A stretch of 64,000 bases of DNA, taken from NCBI GenBank assembly GCA_021783095.1, contig JAJXUG010000018.1, forward strand, positions 1-64,000. Reading direction: 5' to 3'. A program made the position numbers and the translations under genes. Every line of letters begins with the position of its first letter. The first letter of the stretch is position 1. Under the pieces are notes generated by a model. The model was given only the letters and a program-made list of their open reading frames with translations, was not told where the DNA came from and ran no database searches. Positions 8,973 to 17,153 of this stretch are shown in pieces. This DNA is from Chloroflexota bacterium. Lineage in GTDB: Bacteria; Chloroflexota; Limnocylindria; Limnocylindrales; CSP1-4.

Positions 8973-8990
8973 CTGTATCGTTCGATACAG
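8973..8990. promoter_or_regulatory. Inverted repeat just before the histidine kinase start
   Basis: Two perfect 8-base arms, CTGTATCG and CGATACAG, are separated by TT. The site lies 9 bases upstream of the kinase GTG and is AT-rich for this genome. It could be a dimeric-regulator operator or, if transcribed, a hairpin blocking initiation. No other copy was noticed in the window. Confidence 0.4.
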
Positions 8991-9133
8991 GGTGCACCAG
9001 AGGGCCGAGTGGCCCGGGAGGCACGGGGTCAGGTGGCCCGCATGCGGCACGGGGGGGGCTCAGGCCGATGGGCAGCGGTGCACCGGTGCACCACGCGAGG
9101 CGGCCCTGGGCCACCCAGCCGCACTCGCTAGAC

Positions 9134-9793
9134 CTAGAGCAGCAGGATCCCTCCGGCCGGCGGGATGCGGCCGGCACGGAGGCTTCGCAGGATGGCCGCG
9201 CCGTCAAGCGGGAATTGGGCACGGAGCGCTTCCCGGTGCTCTGCGAGAACCTCGCGGTTGTGGGCGGTCCGGTTCACCAAGAGGATCACGACGCCGGCGC
9301 TGGGATCGTCGCGCGTCTTGAGGTCGATCCGCCGCGCCGTTGCCTGCACGTCGTGGATGTGCGACTCGGCCTCGACGGAGGCGCGCTCGCCCCCGTCGCC
9401 GAAGACCCGCTCGTCCCAGGCCCGCTGGTCGCCTGGCGTCGGCAGGCCGACCTCGCGCCGGGTGCGCAGCGGATGCCCGAGCCGCTCATCGAACCGACGG
9501 AGGAGGGCGAGCGACGCCTGGTCGCGGACGTGGGTTCCATCGGGGTAGGCCTTGCTGACGAGCACCAGGCCGATGGCCCGTGCGCAGCGGCAGAGGAGCT
9601 CGAGCGACGGGTTCTGCTGCTGCGCCCGCTCGATGCGCCCCAATTGCGAAGCTGACACCCCGGCCCGCGCCGCCGCCGCGCGCTGGCTGAGACCCGAGTT
9701 CCGGCGCGCGTCTGCCACCTCTCGCCCGATGACGGCAGCCATGCGCCGCGCGTCTTCCTTGCCCCGGTCAGCGGGCCGTTGTCGTGTGGACAT
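9134..9793 (-). CDS. XRE-family helix-turn-helix protein with C-terminal nuclease-like domain
   Basis: The 219-residue protein has a Cro/CI-type helix-turn-helix (about 25-80: VADARRNSGLSQRAAAARAG, then SASQLGRIER). The C-terminal region has the strand pattern HIHDVQATARRIDLKTRDDP followed by VVILLVNRTAHN. This resembles the degenerate endonuclease-like fold seen in many single-gene HTH proteins, but no complete catalytic triad can be asserted. It shares this two-part plan with the gene at 17154-18035. The function is probably transcriptional or toxin/defence-like regulation. ATG 9791-9793 is chosen; the longer frame runs through GC-rich repeats. Confidence 0.6.
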   Translation of the reverse strand: MSTRQRPADRGKEDARRMAAVIGREVADARRNSGLSQRAAAARAGVSASQLGRIERAQQQNPSLELLCRCARAIGLVLVSKAYPDGTHVRDQASLALLRRFDERLGHPLRTRREVGLPTPGDQRAWDERVFGDGGERASVEAESHIHDVQATARRIDLKTRDDPSAGVVILLVNRTAHNREVLAEHREALRAQFPLDGAAILRSLRAGRIPPAGGILLL

Positions 9794-9980
9794 CGGCCTA
9801 GGTTGAGGTGCGCCGCTTATCCGTGGCTCATCGCCGCCGCTGGCGCACCACGTGGTGGGTCTGCGGTCCCATGCCGGAACGCACAGGCCACGGGGCGGCG
9901 CAGGCGTTCCGCAACGGCGACCGCCACGCAACAGGCGCCTCGCGCGGTGGCGCAGGCATCGCGGCGTGGAACCGCAGAGC

Positions 9981-10063
9981 CTCGGGGCGGCTCGGGCTCG
10001 CCGGCTCGGGGCGGCTCGGGGCGGCTCGGGCTCGCCGGCTCGCGCCGGCGGCTCGCTCGGCGG
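9981..10063. repeat. GC-rich short tandem repeats in a 320-base gap
   Basis: The gap 9794-10112 between the HTH gene and the peptidase gene contains no convincing gene. Its core is a series of 10-base CTCGGGGCGG units mixed with 14-base CTCGGGCTCGCCGG units in head-to-tail order. Such arrays arise by slippage; no function can be assigned. Confidence 0.6.
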
Positions 10064-10112
10064 CGCGAGGGCGAACCGACGACGCACGGCCGGGGCCGTG
10101 GCGAGCGGACGG

Positions 10113-11123
10113 TCAGCTGGACTTCCAGGTCACCGAGAAGCCCTTCGAGCTCAGCGAGGACGGCACGGCGAGCGTCCTGCCCGAGCGGTTGATGCTCGTC
10201 CGCAGGTACGGGAAGGGAACGGACGCGAGCCGATACCGCCGGCCGCTGATCGTCACCGCCCCGTTGAGGGTGACGGTCGAGAAGCGTGCCAGCGTCACGA
10301 ACGTGCACGTCGAGCCCGAGCACCTGGCGGCCGGCTCCTCGACGACCCATTCGGCCGTGAGCAGCGGGGCCTGGCTGAGCGTCCACGTCTGGGTGGTCCC
10401 GACGAGCTCCGTGAGGTTGATGAGCGTGGCCACGAACTTGCCCTTGCCGAGCCAGCGGACCTGTGCCCAGATCTTGTCGCCGGCCTTGACGGGCACGGAC
10501 ATCGGCGCGATCTGCTGGATGTCCGGCAGGAACTCGAACCAGGCTCCGTAGGTCGCGCTGCCCTGATCGCAGTCGCCCGTCGTGCCCGTCTGCGCCAGGG
10601 TTGCCGAGCTGTCCGGGAGGCCACCCACCGCGGATGAGCCGTCGATGCCGACCCAGATGGCGACCGACGTCTGGCCCGACGACGGGCAGCGCACCTTGGG
10701 CTGCGTCCACGTGCCCTCGACGCACGTCACGTGGCCCTTGGTCGCGCCGACGATGTAGCCGGCCCAGTTGCGCGACTGCCCTGTCGTCACGCTCCCGCGG
10801 TGTGCCGTCGTCGCCTTGCCGGGGCAGGCGGTCTGGGTCGCCCCGACAATCGTCGGCTGACTCGGAGATTGCGAGGGCGAGGGGGTGGAGGACGGGGACG
10901 GCGAGGGCCTGGCGGACGATCCGGGCTTCGCGGATGCGGTGGGATTCGCGGAGGCGGACGCCGCGGACGGCCTCGTCGCGCTGATGGGGGCTGACGATGC
11001 CGATGGCGTGGGAACCGCGGGCCCACAGCCGGCGACGAATGCGACGGCGAGTGCGACGACGAGGGCGCGCCGCGGCGCGGACGATGGCCGGAGCCCAAGC
11101 ACTGGCCGCATCAGCGTGGTCAT
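10113..11123 (-). CDS. Secreted lipoprotein-anchored glutamic peptidase (family G1, eqolisin-like)
   Basis: The 336-residue protein starts with a lipoprotein signal (VVALAVAFVAGC, Cys33) and a Ser/Pro/Ala linker to about residue 90. The catalytic domain begins NWAGYIVG (119-126) and carries IWVGIDG, LAQTG with Gln178, FEFLP and TAEWVVE with Glu258. These match the Gln53 and Glu136 settings (ILQTG and AEFIIE) of scytalidoglutamic peptidase, the family type enzyme. It is therefore a likely acid-active endopeptidase outside the cell. The family is best known from fungi but has bacterial members. The start is uncertain: a second ATG lies four codons later. Confidence 0.8.
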   Translation of the reverse strand: MTTLMRPVLGLRPSSAPRRALVVALAVAFVAGCGPAVPTPSASSAPISATRPSAASASANPTASAKPGSSARPSPSPSSTPSPSQSPSQPTIVGATQTACPGKATTAHRGSVTTGQSRNWAGYIVGATKGHVTCVEGTWTQPKVRCPSSGQTSVAIWVGIDGSSAVGGLPDSSATLAQTGTTGDCDQGSATYGAWFEFLPDIQQIAPMSVPVKAGDKIWAQVRWLGKGKFVATLINLTELVGTTQTWTLSQAPLLTAEWVVEEPAARCSGSTCTFVTLARFSTVTLNGAVTISGRRYRLASVPFPYLRTSINRSGRTLAVPSSLSSKGFSVTWKSS

Positions 11124-11140
11124 GAGGCGCGGGGGCGCGC

Positions 11141-12211
11141 CTAGGCCTCGCGGTCCGAGCCCTTGGCCCGCACCTGGACGAAGTCGAAGCCGAAGCGGCC
11201 CTTCACGCACAGGTTGCCGCTGGTGACCTGCGCGTCGAGCGGCGAGAGCACCTTGACGATGCGGTTGTCCTGGACGTGGAGCTCGAGGGTGCAGCCCACG
11301 CCGCAGTACGGGCAGATCGTCCGCGTGACGCTCTGGTCCTCATCGCGCCATTCGCCTGCCTGCCGGAGCTCGTACTCGGAGCGGAACATCAGGGCGCCCG
11401 TGGGGCACACGTTGATGCAGTTGCCGCAGAACACGCAGGCTGACTCGGCGAGCCCGACGTCGAACTCGGTGGACACCCGCGCGGCGAACCCACGGCCGGC
11501 GACGGAGATCGCGAAGGTGTTCTGGGCGTCCGACCCGCACGCCTCCACGCACTTGTAGCAGAGGATGCACTTGGCGTAGTCGCGGACGAACAGGGGGTTG
11601 TCGACCTTGACCGGCTGGGCGACGCGCTCCGCCACGGACCCGTCCGGCGCGCTGTGGTGCCCGGCCTCGGCGGCATCGCGGGCGCCGGCCGGCGCGGGTG
11701 CCGACGGCGGGCCGAAGCGCGCGGGGTCGGCGCCGTACTCGGCCATGTAGCGCGCGATCGAGCCGTCCGGCAGCTCGGGCCCGGCGAGGTCCACGTCGAC
11801 CGACGACGCCAGCAGCTCGAGCACGAGCTTGCGCGAGTGGCGGACCCGCTCGTTGTCGGTCCACACGGTCATGCCCTGGCCCACCCTGGCCGAGCACGAC
11901 GGCGTCAGCGCCCGGCTCCCGGTGTCGACCACGCACATTCGGCAGACGCCCTCCGGCGTCAGGGTCGAGAGCGTGCACAGCGTGGGGATGTCGACGCCCT
12001 GGGCGCGGCAGGCCTCGAGGATCGTGAAGTCGCCCGGCACCGTGACCGGCGTCCCGTCGATGGTCATCTCCACCGTCCCGCCGGCTCGGGCCCGCGGCGC
12101 CGTCGGGATCTGGGGCGAGCGCGCCGGCGACGTGGTGAAGATCCGCGGGTCGATGCCCGTGAACTCGCCGGAGTCGAGGCGCACGCCCTGGGGCGGCAGC
12201 TGCTCGCTCAC
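11141..12211 (-). CDS. Formate dehydrogenase ferredoxin-type chain carrying the Fe4S4 subdomain of the alpha subunit
   Basis: The 356-residue protein corresponds to the N-terminal third of fused NAD-type FdhA. In order it has a plant-type [2Fe-2S] domain (CTLSTLTPEGVCRMC), a NuoG-like His/Cys segment, two 4Fe-4S motifs (CILCYKCVEAC and CVFCGNCINVC) and, at the C-terminus, the molybdopterin-oxidoreductase Fe4S4 subdomain (CPYCGVGC, then GNLCVKGRFGFDFV). It stops there instead of running into the molybdopterin domains, which are a separate gene at 18403-20319. It should carry electrons between the active site and the FMN/NAD subunit. GTG 12209-12211 overlaps the stop of fdhB by four bases (GTGA). 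Confidence 0.85.
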   Translation of the reverse strand: MSEQLPPQGVRLDSGEFTGIDPRIFTTSPARSPQIPTAPRARAGGTVEMTIDGTPVTVPGDFTILEACRAQGVDIPTLCTLSTLTPEGVCRMCVVDTGSRALTPSCSARVGQGMTVWTDNERVRHSRKLVLELLASSVDVDLAGPELPDGSIARYMAEYGADPARFGPPSAPAPAGARDAAEAGHHSAPDGSVAERVAQPVKVDNPLFVRDYAKCILCYKCVEACGSDAQNTFAISVAGRGFAARVSTEFDVGLAESACVFCGNCINVCPTGALMFRSEYELRQAGEWRDEDQSVTRTICPYCGVGCTLELHVQDNRIVKVLSPLDAQVTSGNLCVKGRFGFDFVQVRAKGSDREA

Positions 12212-14127
12212 GGCAGGAGCCCTCCCACGCGCAGGCCGCTGGCCACGGCGGCGTTGGCGGTCTGGCCGAGCCCGCAGATGGACGCGTCGCGCATCGCCCG
12301 CCCCAGCTCGTCGAGCAGCGCGAGCTCGTCGGCGACGGTCCCGCGCGGTCGGTTGGCGATGAGCCGTGCGAGCAGCTCCTCCTGGCGCACCGTGCCCACG
12401 CGGCAGGGCACGCATTGCCCGCACGACTCATCCCGGAAGAACTCGGCGATGCGCCGGAGGATGTCGAGCACGTCGGTCGTCTCGTCGAACACGACCACCG
12501 CGCCAGCGCCGATCGTGACCCCCTCCGCCTTGGCGTGCTCGTACGTGAGCGGCATGTGCAGTCTGTCGGGACCGACGAACGAGCCGGCCGCGCCGCCGAG
12601 GTTCACGACCTTGACCTGGTGACCGCGGCGCACGCCGCCGGCGAGCTCGATGAGGTCGCCCAGCCGGGTCCCGAACGGGACCTCGTACACGCCGGGCCGC
12701 GCCACGTGGCCGGAGAGGCTGAACAGCTTGCTGCCCCGCGAGCCCGGCGTGCCCAGCGCCGCGTACGCCGAGGCGCCGTCGAGCAGGATGTGCGGCAGGT
12801 TCGCGAGCGTCTCGACGTTGTTGATGACGGTGGGCTTGCCGAACAGGCCGACTTCGACGGGGAACGGCGGCTTCGACCGGGGCTCGGGACGGTCACCCTC
12901 GATCGACTCGAACAGCGCCGTCTCCTCGCCCGCGATGTAGGCGCCGCCACCACGCCGGATCTCGATGTCGAACGCAAGGTCGGCGTTGAGGATGTTGCGG
13001 CCCAGCAGGCCCTTCTCGCGCGCCCTGTCGATGGCGTTCAGCATCCGGGCCTCGGCGAGCGGGTACTCGCCGCGCAGGTAGAGGAACCCGCGCTCTGCCC
13101 CCACCGCGAATGCGGCGATCGTCATCGCCTCGACCAGCGCGAACGGGTCCTCCTCGAGGATGGCTCGGTCCTTGAAGGTGCCGGGCTCGGCCTCGTCCGC
13201 GTTGCACACGATGCTCTTGGGCCGAGCCTCGGCGGCCCGTGCAGCGGCCCACTTCCGGCCGGTGGGGAACGCCGCCCCGCCGCGACCCAGGACCTCCGCG
13301 GCGATGACCTCGGCGATGACGTGCTCGGGACCCGCGGCGACAGCCTCGCCGAGCGCTCGATAACCGCCGTTGGCGAGGTAGTCGGCGAGGCTTGTCGGGT
13401 CCACGCGGCCGACGCGGGCGAGGAGGCGCAGCCCCGACTGGCCGGCCTGCGGCGCGAGGCGGCGGAGCCGTTCCAGCCGCTCGGGCGTGGCCGCGGTGCC
13501 GATCGGGCCTTCGAGGGCCTCGAGGTCGGCGCGGGTGCGGAGGCCGTCGTCGAGGCGGGCCAGGATCTCCGGGGCGTCGATCGGCCCGGTGGACACGCGG
13601 ACGGGCGGCGTGCCAGCGATCGTGAACAGCGCGGCCGGGGCGCGCTCGCACTGGCCCAGGCACGGGCTGCGGTGCCAGGCGCGCTCCTCGCCGGGGTTCG
13701 GGTGGCCGGCCGGGCCGAGCGCTGCCTCGAGTCGCCGGCAGATGTCCTCCGCGCCCGCCAGGCGACAGGCCATGTCGTCGCAGACGTGGACCGCGGCGGG
13801 CGGGCGCTCGGTCGTCGAGAGCAGCGCGTAGAACGACGCGACGCCGAAGATCTCGGCGGGGGGCACGGTCAGCCGGCGCGCGATGTGGGCCACGGCACCG
13901 GGCGAGATCCAGCCGACGCGATCCTGGAGCGCGTGCAGCGCAGGGAGCAGCAGATCCCGGTGGGAGCGCGCCTCGTGGCCGCCGCGGGCGACGCGGCCGT
14001 CGGTCTCGATGTTCCGCTCGCCGCCGTCCCAGCCGCCTCGCGCCGCCCCGACCCTTGGGTCGAGATAGGCGTCGACAGCCTCGCGCTCAGCAGTGGAGGC
14101 AGCGATGTCGGCGATGCGGAGGTCCAT
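12208..14127 (-). CDS. fdhB: NAD-dependent formate dehydrogenase beta subunit (NuoE-NuoF fusion)
   Basis: The 639-residue protein joins a NuoE-like thioredoxin-fold [2Fe-2S] domain (ligand Cys in HVCDDMAC and SPCLGQC) to a NuoF-like domain. The latter has the NADH/FMN motifs GRGGAAFPTGRKW and GGGAYIAGEETAL and the 4Fe-4S motif CGQCVPCRVG. Such fusions are the diaphorase subunits of soluble NAD-dependent formate dehydrogenases and related enzymes. It would move electrons from the ferredoxin-type chain to NAD+. It overlaps that downstream gene by four bases, so the two are made together. NAD-reducing hydrogenase use is an alternative, but no hydrogenase genes are present. Confidence 0.9.
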   Translation of the reverse strand: MDLRIADIAASTAEREAVDAYLDPRVGAARGGWDGGERNIETDGRVARGGHEARSHRDLLLPALHALQDRVGWISPGAVAHIARRLTVPPAEIFGVASFYALLSTTERPPAAVHVCDDMACRLAGAEDICRRLEAALGPAGHPNPGEERAWHRSPCLGQCERAPAALFTIAGTPPVRVSTGPIDAPEILARLDDGLRTRADLEALEGPIGTAATPERLERLRRLAPQAGQSGLRLLARVGRVDPTSLADYLANGGYRALGEAVAAGPEHVIAEVIAAEVLGRGGAAFPTGRKWAAARAAEARPKSIVCNADEAEPGTFKDRAILEEDPFALVEAMTIAAFAVGAERGFLYLRGEYPLAEARMLNAIDRAREKGLLGRNILNADLAFDIEIRRGGGAYIAGEETALFESIEGDRPEPRSKPPFPVEVGLFGKPTVINNVETLANLPHILLDGASAYAALGTPGSRGSKLFSLSGHVARPGVYEVPFGTRLGDLIELAGGVRRGHQVKVVNLGGAAGSFVGPDRLHMPLTYEHAKAEGVTIGAGAVVVFDETTDVLDILRRIAEFFRDESCGQCVPCRVGTVRQEELLARLIANRPRGTVADELALLDELGRAMRDASICGLGQTANAAVASGLRVGGLLP

Positions 14128-14195
14128 GCCCGAGGGAGTGTACGACGCGGTGCGTCAGGCCGCGGCTGGGGTCGGGTCCCGCAACTTCGGCATGG

Positions 14196-15287
14196 CTAGG
14201 CGGCGACGGGCGGCCCGTACCAGACCGAGGCGGCGATGACCAGGTACAGCCCGATCAGCATGAGTCCCTCGAGCCAGGTCACCTCGCCGTCGAATACCAC
14301 GAGGGCGCCCAGCACCGCCGCCATCGCCATCGCCACCAGCATCGTCGGCGAGAGGGCCAGGGTCAGCGCCACCGGCGACACGAACAGGCTCGCAAGCACC
14401 AGGACCGGCGTCAGGGCGATCGCGACCTGCAGGCTCGAGTTCTGGATCAGGCTGATGCCGAGGTCGATCCGGCCCTTGAGGGCCGCCTGGATCCCCGCCA
14501 CGTTCTCGACCGCGTTGCCCGCGATGGCCACGATCACGAGTCCGACGAAGGCCTCGGACAGCCCGAGCGTCGCCATCGCCGGCCGCAGCGCCTCCACGAA
14601 CCAGTCGGACATGAACGCGGCGCCGACGGCCGCACCCGCCAGGACAACGACCATGGTGCGCATCGGCCAGCGATCGGCGGCGTCGATGGAGGACTCGGGG
14701 ACCGACGCCCCGAGCCCGCCCCGGAGCGAATACGGGATCGACGCCGCGAAGATCACCAGCAGGACCACCGAGACGAAGACGCTGATCTCGGCCGCGTGGC
14801 CCTGGTCCGGGCCGCCGGGCGAGGTTGCGACGGTGGGGATCACGAGCGCCGCCACGGCGAGCACGAGCATCACGGCGATCGTCCGCACCGGCGCGGCATC
14901 GAACCGCATCAGCCCATGGCGCCACCCGCCTGCGAGGAACGCCAGGCCCAGGACGAGCAGGCTGTTCGCCAGGATCGAGCCGATGAGCGCGGTCTGGACC
15001 AGGACGACCAGGCCGGCGCGCAGGGCGAACAGCGAGATGAACAGCTCGGGCAGGTTGCCCAGCGCCGACTGGAGGACGCCCGTGCTGGCCGGCCCCAGTC
15101 GGCTCCCCAGCTCGTCGGTCGCCTCGCCCACGAGTCCCGCCAGTGCCCCCAGCGTGACCGCCGCCACGACGAAGACCGCCACCTCGTTCGCGCCGGCGAC
15201 CCGAAGGGCCAGGGTCAGGACGAAACCGGCGACGCTGACGACGACCAGGACCACGGCGGTGCGGCCGAGCACGGCGAGCGACTTCAT
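14196..15287 (-). CDS. Calcium/cation antiporter, CaCA (ChaA/CAX-like) family
   Basis: The 363-residue integral membrane protein has about ten to eleven helices and the two inverted alpha repeats of the CaCA family: GEATDELGSR...LQSALGNLPEL in the first half and GNAVENVAGIQ...LIQNSSLQVA in the second. The acidic and amide residues in these motifs bind the cation. It would export Ca2+ (or K+/Na+) in exchange for H+. The ATG at 15285-15287 leaves a short tail before the first helix. The gene stands alone between fdhB and a plus-strand methyltransferase gene. Confidence 0.8.
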   Translation of the reverse strand: MKSLAVLGRTAVVLVVVSVAGFVLTLALRVAGANEVAVFVVAAVTLGALAGLVGEATDELGSRLGPASTGVLQSALGNLPELFISLFALRAGLVVLVQTALIGSILANSLLVLGLAFLAGGWRHGLMRFDAAPVRTIAVMLVLAVAALVIPTVATSPGGPDQGHAAEISVFVSVVLLVIFAASIPYSLRGGLGASVPESSIDAADRWPMRTMVVVLAGAAVGAAFMSDWFVEALRPAMATLGLSEAFVGLVIVAIAGNAVENVAGIQAALKGRIDLGISLIQNSSLQVAIALTPVLVLASLFVSPVALTLALSPTMLVAMAMAAVLGALVVFDGEVTWLEGLMLIGLYLVIAASVWYGPPVAA

Positions 15288-15337
15288 GGGCCAAACGGTA
15301 CCGGCGCGGGGCAAGCGTCGGGGGGCATCATCGGCGC

Positions 15338-16078
15338 ATGAAGCTCCGCCACCACGAGATCGCCGAGGGCAACCACCGCATCCTCAACCCGCTCATCGAG
15401 CCGCAGCTGCGGCTCCTCGGCGAGATCGCCGGGGTCGGGCCGGGGTCACGGGTGCTGGACCTGGCGTGCGGCAAGGGCGAGCTGCTGTGCCGCTGGGCCG
15501 AGTGGTTCGGCAGCGGGGGCGTGGGCGTGGACATCTCGACGGTGTTCGCGGGCGCAGCCCGCGAGCGGGCCGTCGAGCTGGGCGTCGCGGATCGCGTGGA
15601 GATCGTCGAGGGCGACGCAGCGCTCTATCGGGCCGAGCCCGGCGCCTTCGACGTCGTCTGCTGCATCGGCGCGACGTGGATCGGCGGCGGGCTCGCCGGG
15701 ACCGTGGAGCTGCTTCGGCCGGCGCTGCGCCCGGGCGGCCTGCTGCTCATCGGCGAGCCGTACTGGATCGAGACCCCGCCGTTCGACTGCCTCAAGGCCC
15801 ACGACATCGCCTGGGACGACTACTGCTCGCTGGAGGCGACGTTCGAGCGGCTCGACGGGGCGGGGCTCGAGCTCGTCGAGATGGTGATTGCGAACCAGGA
15901 CACCTGGGATCGCTACGAGGCCTCGCAGTGGTTGACGGTCACCGACTGGCTGGCGGCCAACCCGGACGACCCCGACCACGAGGCAATGACCCGCTTCCGG
16001 GACGACAACCGGCGGACCTACCTGCGATGGGGGCGGCGGTACCTGGGCTGGGGCGCGTTCGTGACGCGGCCGCGCTGA
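15338..16078 (+). CDS. SAM-dependent class I methyltransferase
   Basis: The 246-residue protein has the Rossmann motif I VLDLACGKGELL (about 41-52), motif II acidic residue in GVDIS and motif IV-like FDVVCCIGATW. The C-terminal half has conserved aromatic and acidic patches but no group-specific mark that I recognise, so the substrate is unknown. It is transcribed away from the cation antiporter with a 50-base divergent gap. Its start at 15338 is the only ATG before motif I. Confidence 0.75.
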   Translation: MKLRHHEIAEGNHRILNPLIEPQLRLLGEIAGVGPGSRVLDLACGKGELLCRWAEWFGSGGVGVDISTVFAGAARERAVELGVADRVEIVEGDAALYRAEPGAFDVVCCIGATWIGGGLAGTVELLRPALRPGGLLLIGEPYWIETPPFDCLKAHDIAWDDYCSLEATFERLDGAGLELVEMVIANQDTWDRYEASQWLTVTDWLAANPDDPDHEAMTRFRDDNRRTYLRWGRRYLGWGAFVTRPR

Positions 16079-16236
16079 GGTCGGATTGCTGCCCGGCGGG
16101 GTTCGGCTCAACCGGTTTTCGGGTCCCGGCGACCGCTTCGCTGTCCGTACGTGACCCAGCACGCAACAATCCGCCCGCTCGGCTGCGCGCTGTGTCGCTG
16201 CTCGGTCCCGCGCGGCATGGACAATGGCGAGCCCAA

Positions 16237-16271
16237 TCGACGAGATTGGCAGTTGTGCTACCATGTGCTAC
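16237..16271 (+). promoter_or_regulatory. Probable leaderless promoter and direct-repeat operator of TA module 1
   Basis: A -35-like TCGACG (16237-16242) and a -10-like TACCAT (16259-16264) are 16 bases apart. The -10 ends seven bases before the antitoxin ATG, so the transcript would begin at or near the start codon. Two copies of TGTGCTAC (16254-16261 and 16264-16271) lie ten bases apart, one helical turn, and could be antitoxin half-sites. Confidence 0.4.
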
Positions 16272-16568
16272 ATGAGCGAGCGTGAGCAACCGGCGCGGGT
16301 CGGGGTGCGGGAGCTGCGGCAGAACCTGTCGGTCTACCTGGATCGGGTGAAGGCGGGCGAGACGCTCGAGGTCACCGAGCACGGCGTTCCGGTGGCGAGG
16401 CTCGGGCCGCGACCAGAGCAGCGTCCGTCCCGCTATGAGCAGCTGGTGGCCGAGGGGCGGATCACGCCGGCCACGGGCGACCGACGTTTGCTGCCGTTTC
16501 CGCCGGACATTCCCGGGCGTCCGCTGAGTCAGATCCTCCAGCAGATGCGCGACGAGGACGATCGATGA
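16272..16568 (+). CDS. Antitoxin, Phd/YefM family (TA module 1)
   Basis: The 98-residue protein has the Phd/YefM DNA-binding fold pattern VGVRELRQNLSVYLDRVKAG then LEVTEHGVPVARLGP, followed by an acidic flexible tail that would wrap the toxin. Its stop overlaps the toxin start by four bases (ATGA). The usual behaviour of the family is to neutralise the partner PIN nuclease and repress the operon. The start at 16272 is preferred over ATG 16263 and 16224 because the core begins right after it and a -10-like hexamer lies seven bases upstream. Confidence 0.8.
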   Translation: MSEREQPARVGVRELRQNLSVYLDRVKAGETLEVTEHGVPVARLGPRPEQRPSRYEQLVAEGRITPATGDRRLLPFPPDIPGRPLSQILQQMRDEDDR

Positions 16569-16957
16569 TCGGCATCGCCTACGTGGACGCCTCGGCACTG
16601 GTGAAGCTGATCCTCGTCGAGCCGGAATCGCACGCCGTTCACCGCTGGTTCGTCGAGGCGCCGCGCGTGGCAACGAGTCGCGTCGGGATCGTCGAAACCC
16701 TCCGGGCCGCGTCACGACGCGACCATGATCCGGCGCACCGTGACCACGTGATCGCGGATGTCAGCGTTTTCGAGCTCGACGCAGACATCGCTGCCGTCGC
16801 CGCATCCGTGGGCGGCCCGCACCTGCGGACGCTCGACGCGATCCACATCGCGACGGCGCTGGCGCTTGCGCCGGACCTCGAGGCCTTCGTCACCTACGAC
16901 GACCGCATGGCCGAGGCTGCGCGAAGCCTCGGGCTGCCGGTAGTCCGTCCGGCCTGA
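16565..16957 (+). CDS. vapC: PIN-domain ribonuclease toxin VapC (TA module 1)
   Basis: The 130-residue protein has the four PIN acidic positions: YVDASALVKL near the N-terminus, the Glu of GIVETLRAA, LDAIHIATA and TYDDRM. These bind Mg2+/Mn2+ for RNA cleavage; VapC enzymes usually cut tRNA or rRNA. It is translationally coupled to the upstream antitoxin. The module sits between the two separated parts of the formate dehydrogenase, in what looks like an accessory insertion. Confidence 0.85.
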   Translation: MIGIAYVDASALVKLILVEPESHAVHRWFVEAPRVATSRVGIVETLRAASRRDHDPAHRDHVIADVSVFELDADIAAVAASVGGPHLRTLDAIHIATALALAPDLEAFVTYDDRMAEAARSLGLPVVRPA

Positions 16958-17153
16958 CGCTCAGTCCGGCGGAAGGTGGAGCCAGTCTCCGCGGATCGCC
17001 CGCGCGGCGATCTCCGTTCGCCAGGCGACGCTGAACCGCTCCTGGAAGCGCGCGGGGTGCGTCTCCACGGTCCGCGCGCCATGACTTCGAGACAGTGCCG
17101 CCGGGACCGGCCGCGGTGTCGGTCGAATCAGGATCGACGATGGGACAGGCCGC

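Noticed and set aside
16961-17127. Small minus-strand frame ending RFQERFSVAWRTEIAARAIRGDWLHLPPD
   Set aside because: The end looks protein-like, but no start codon with a ribosome site was found and it overlaps the HTH gene end. It may be a gene remnant; evidence is too thin to list.
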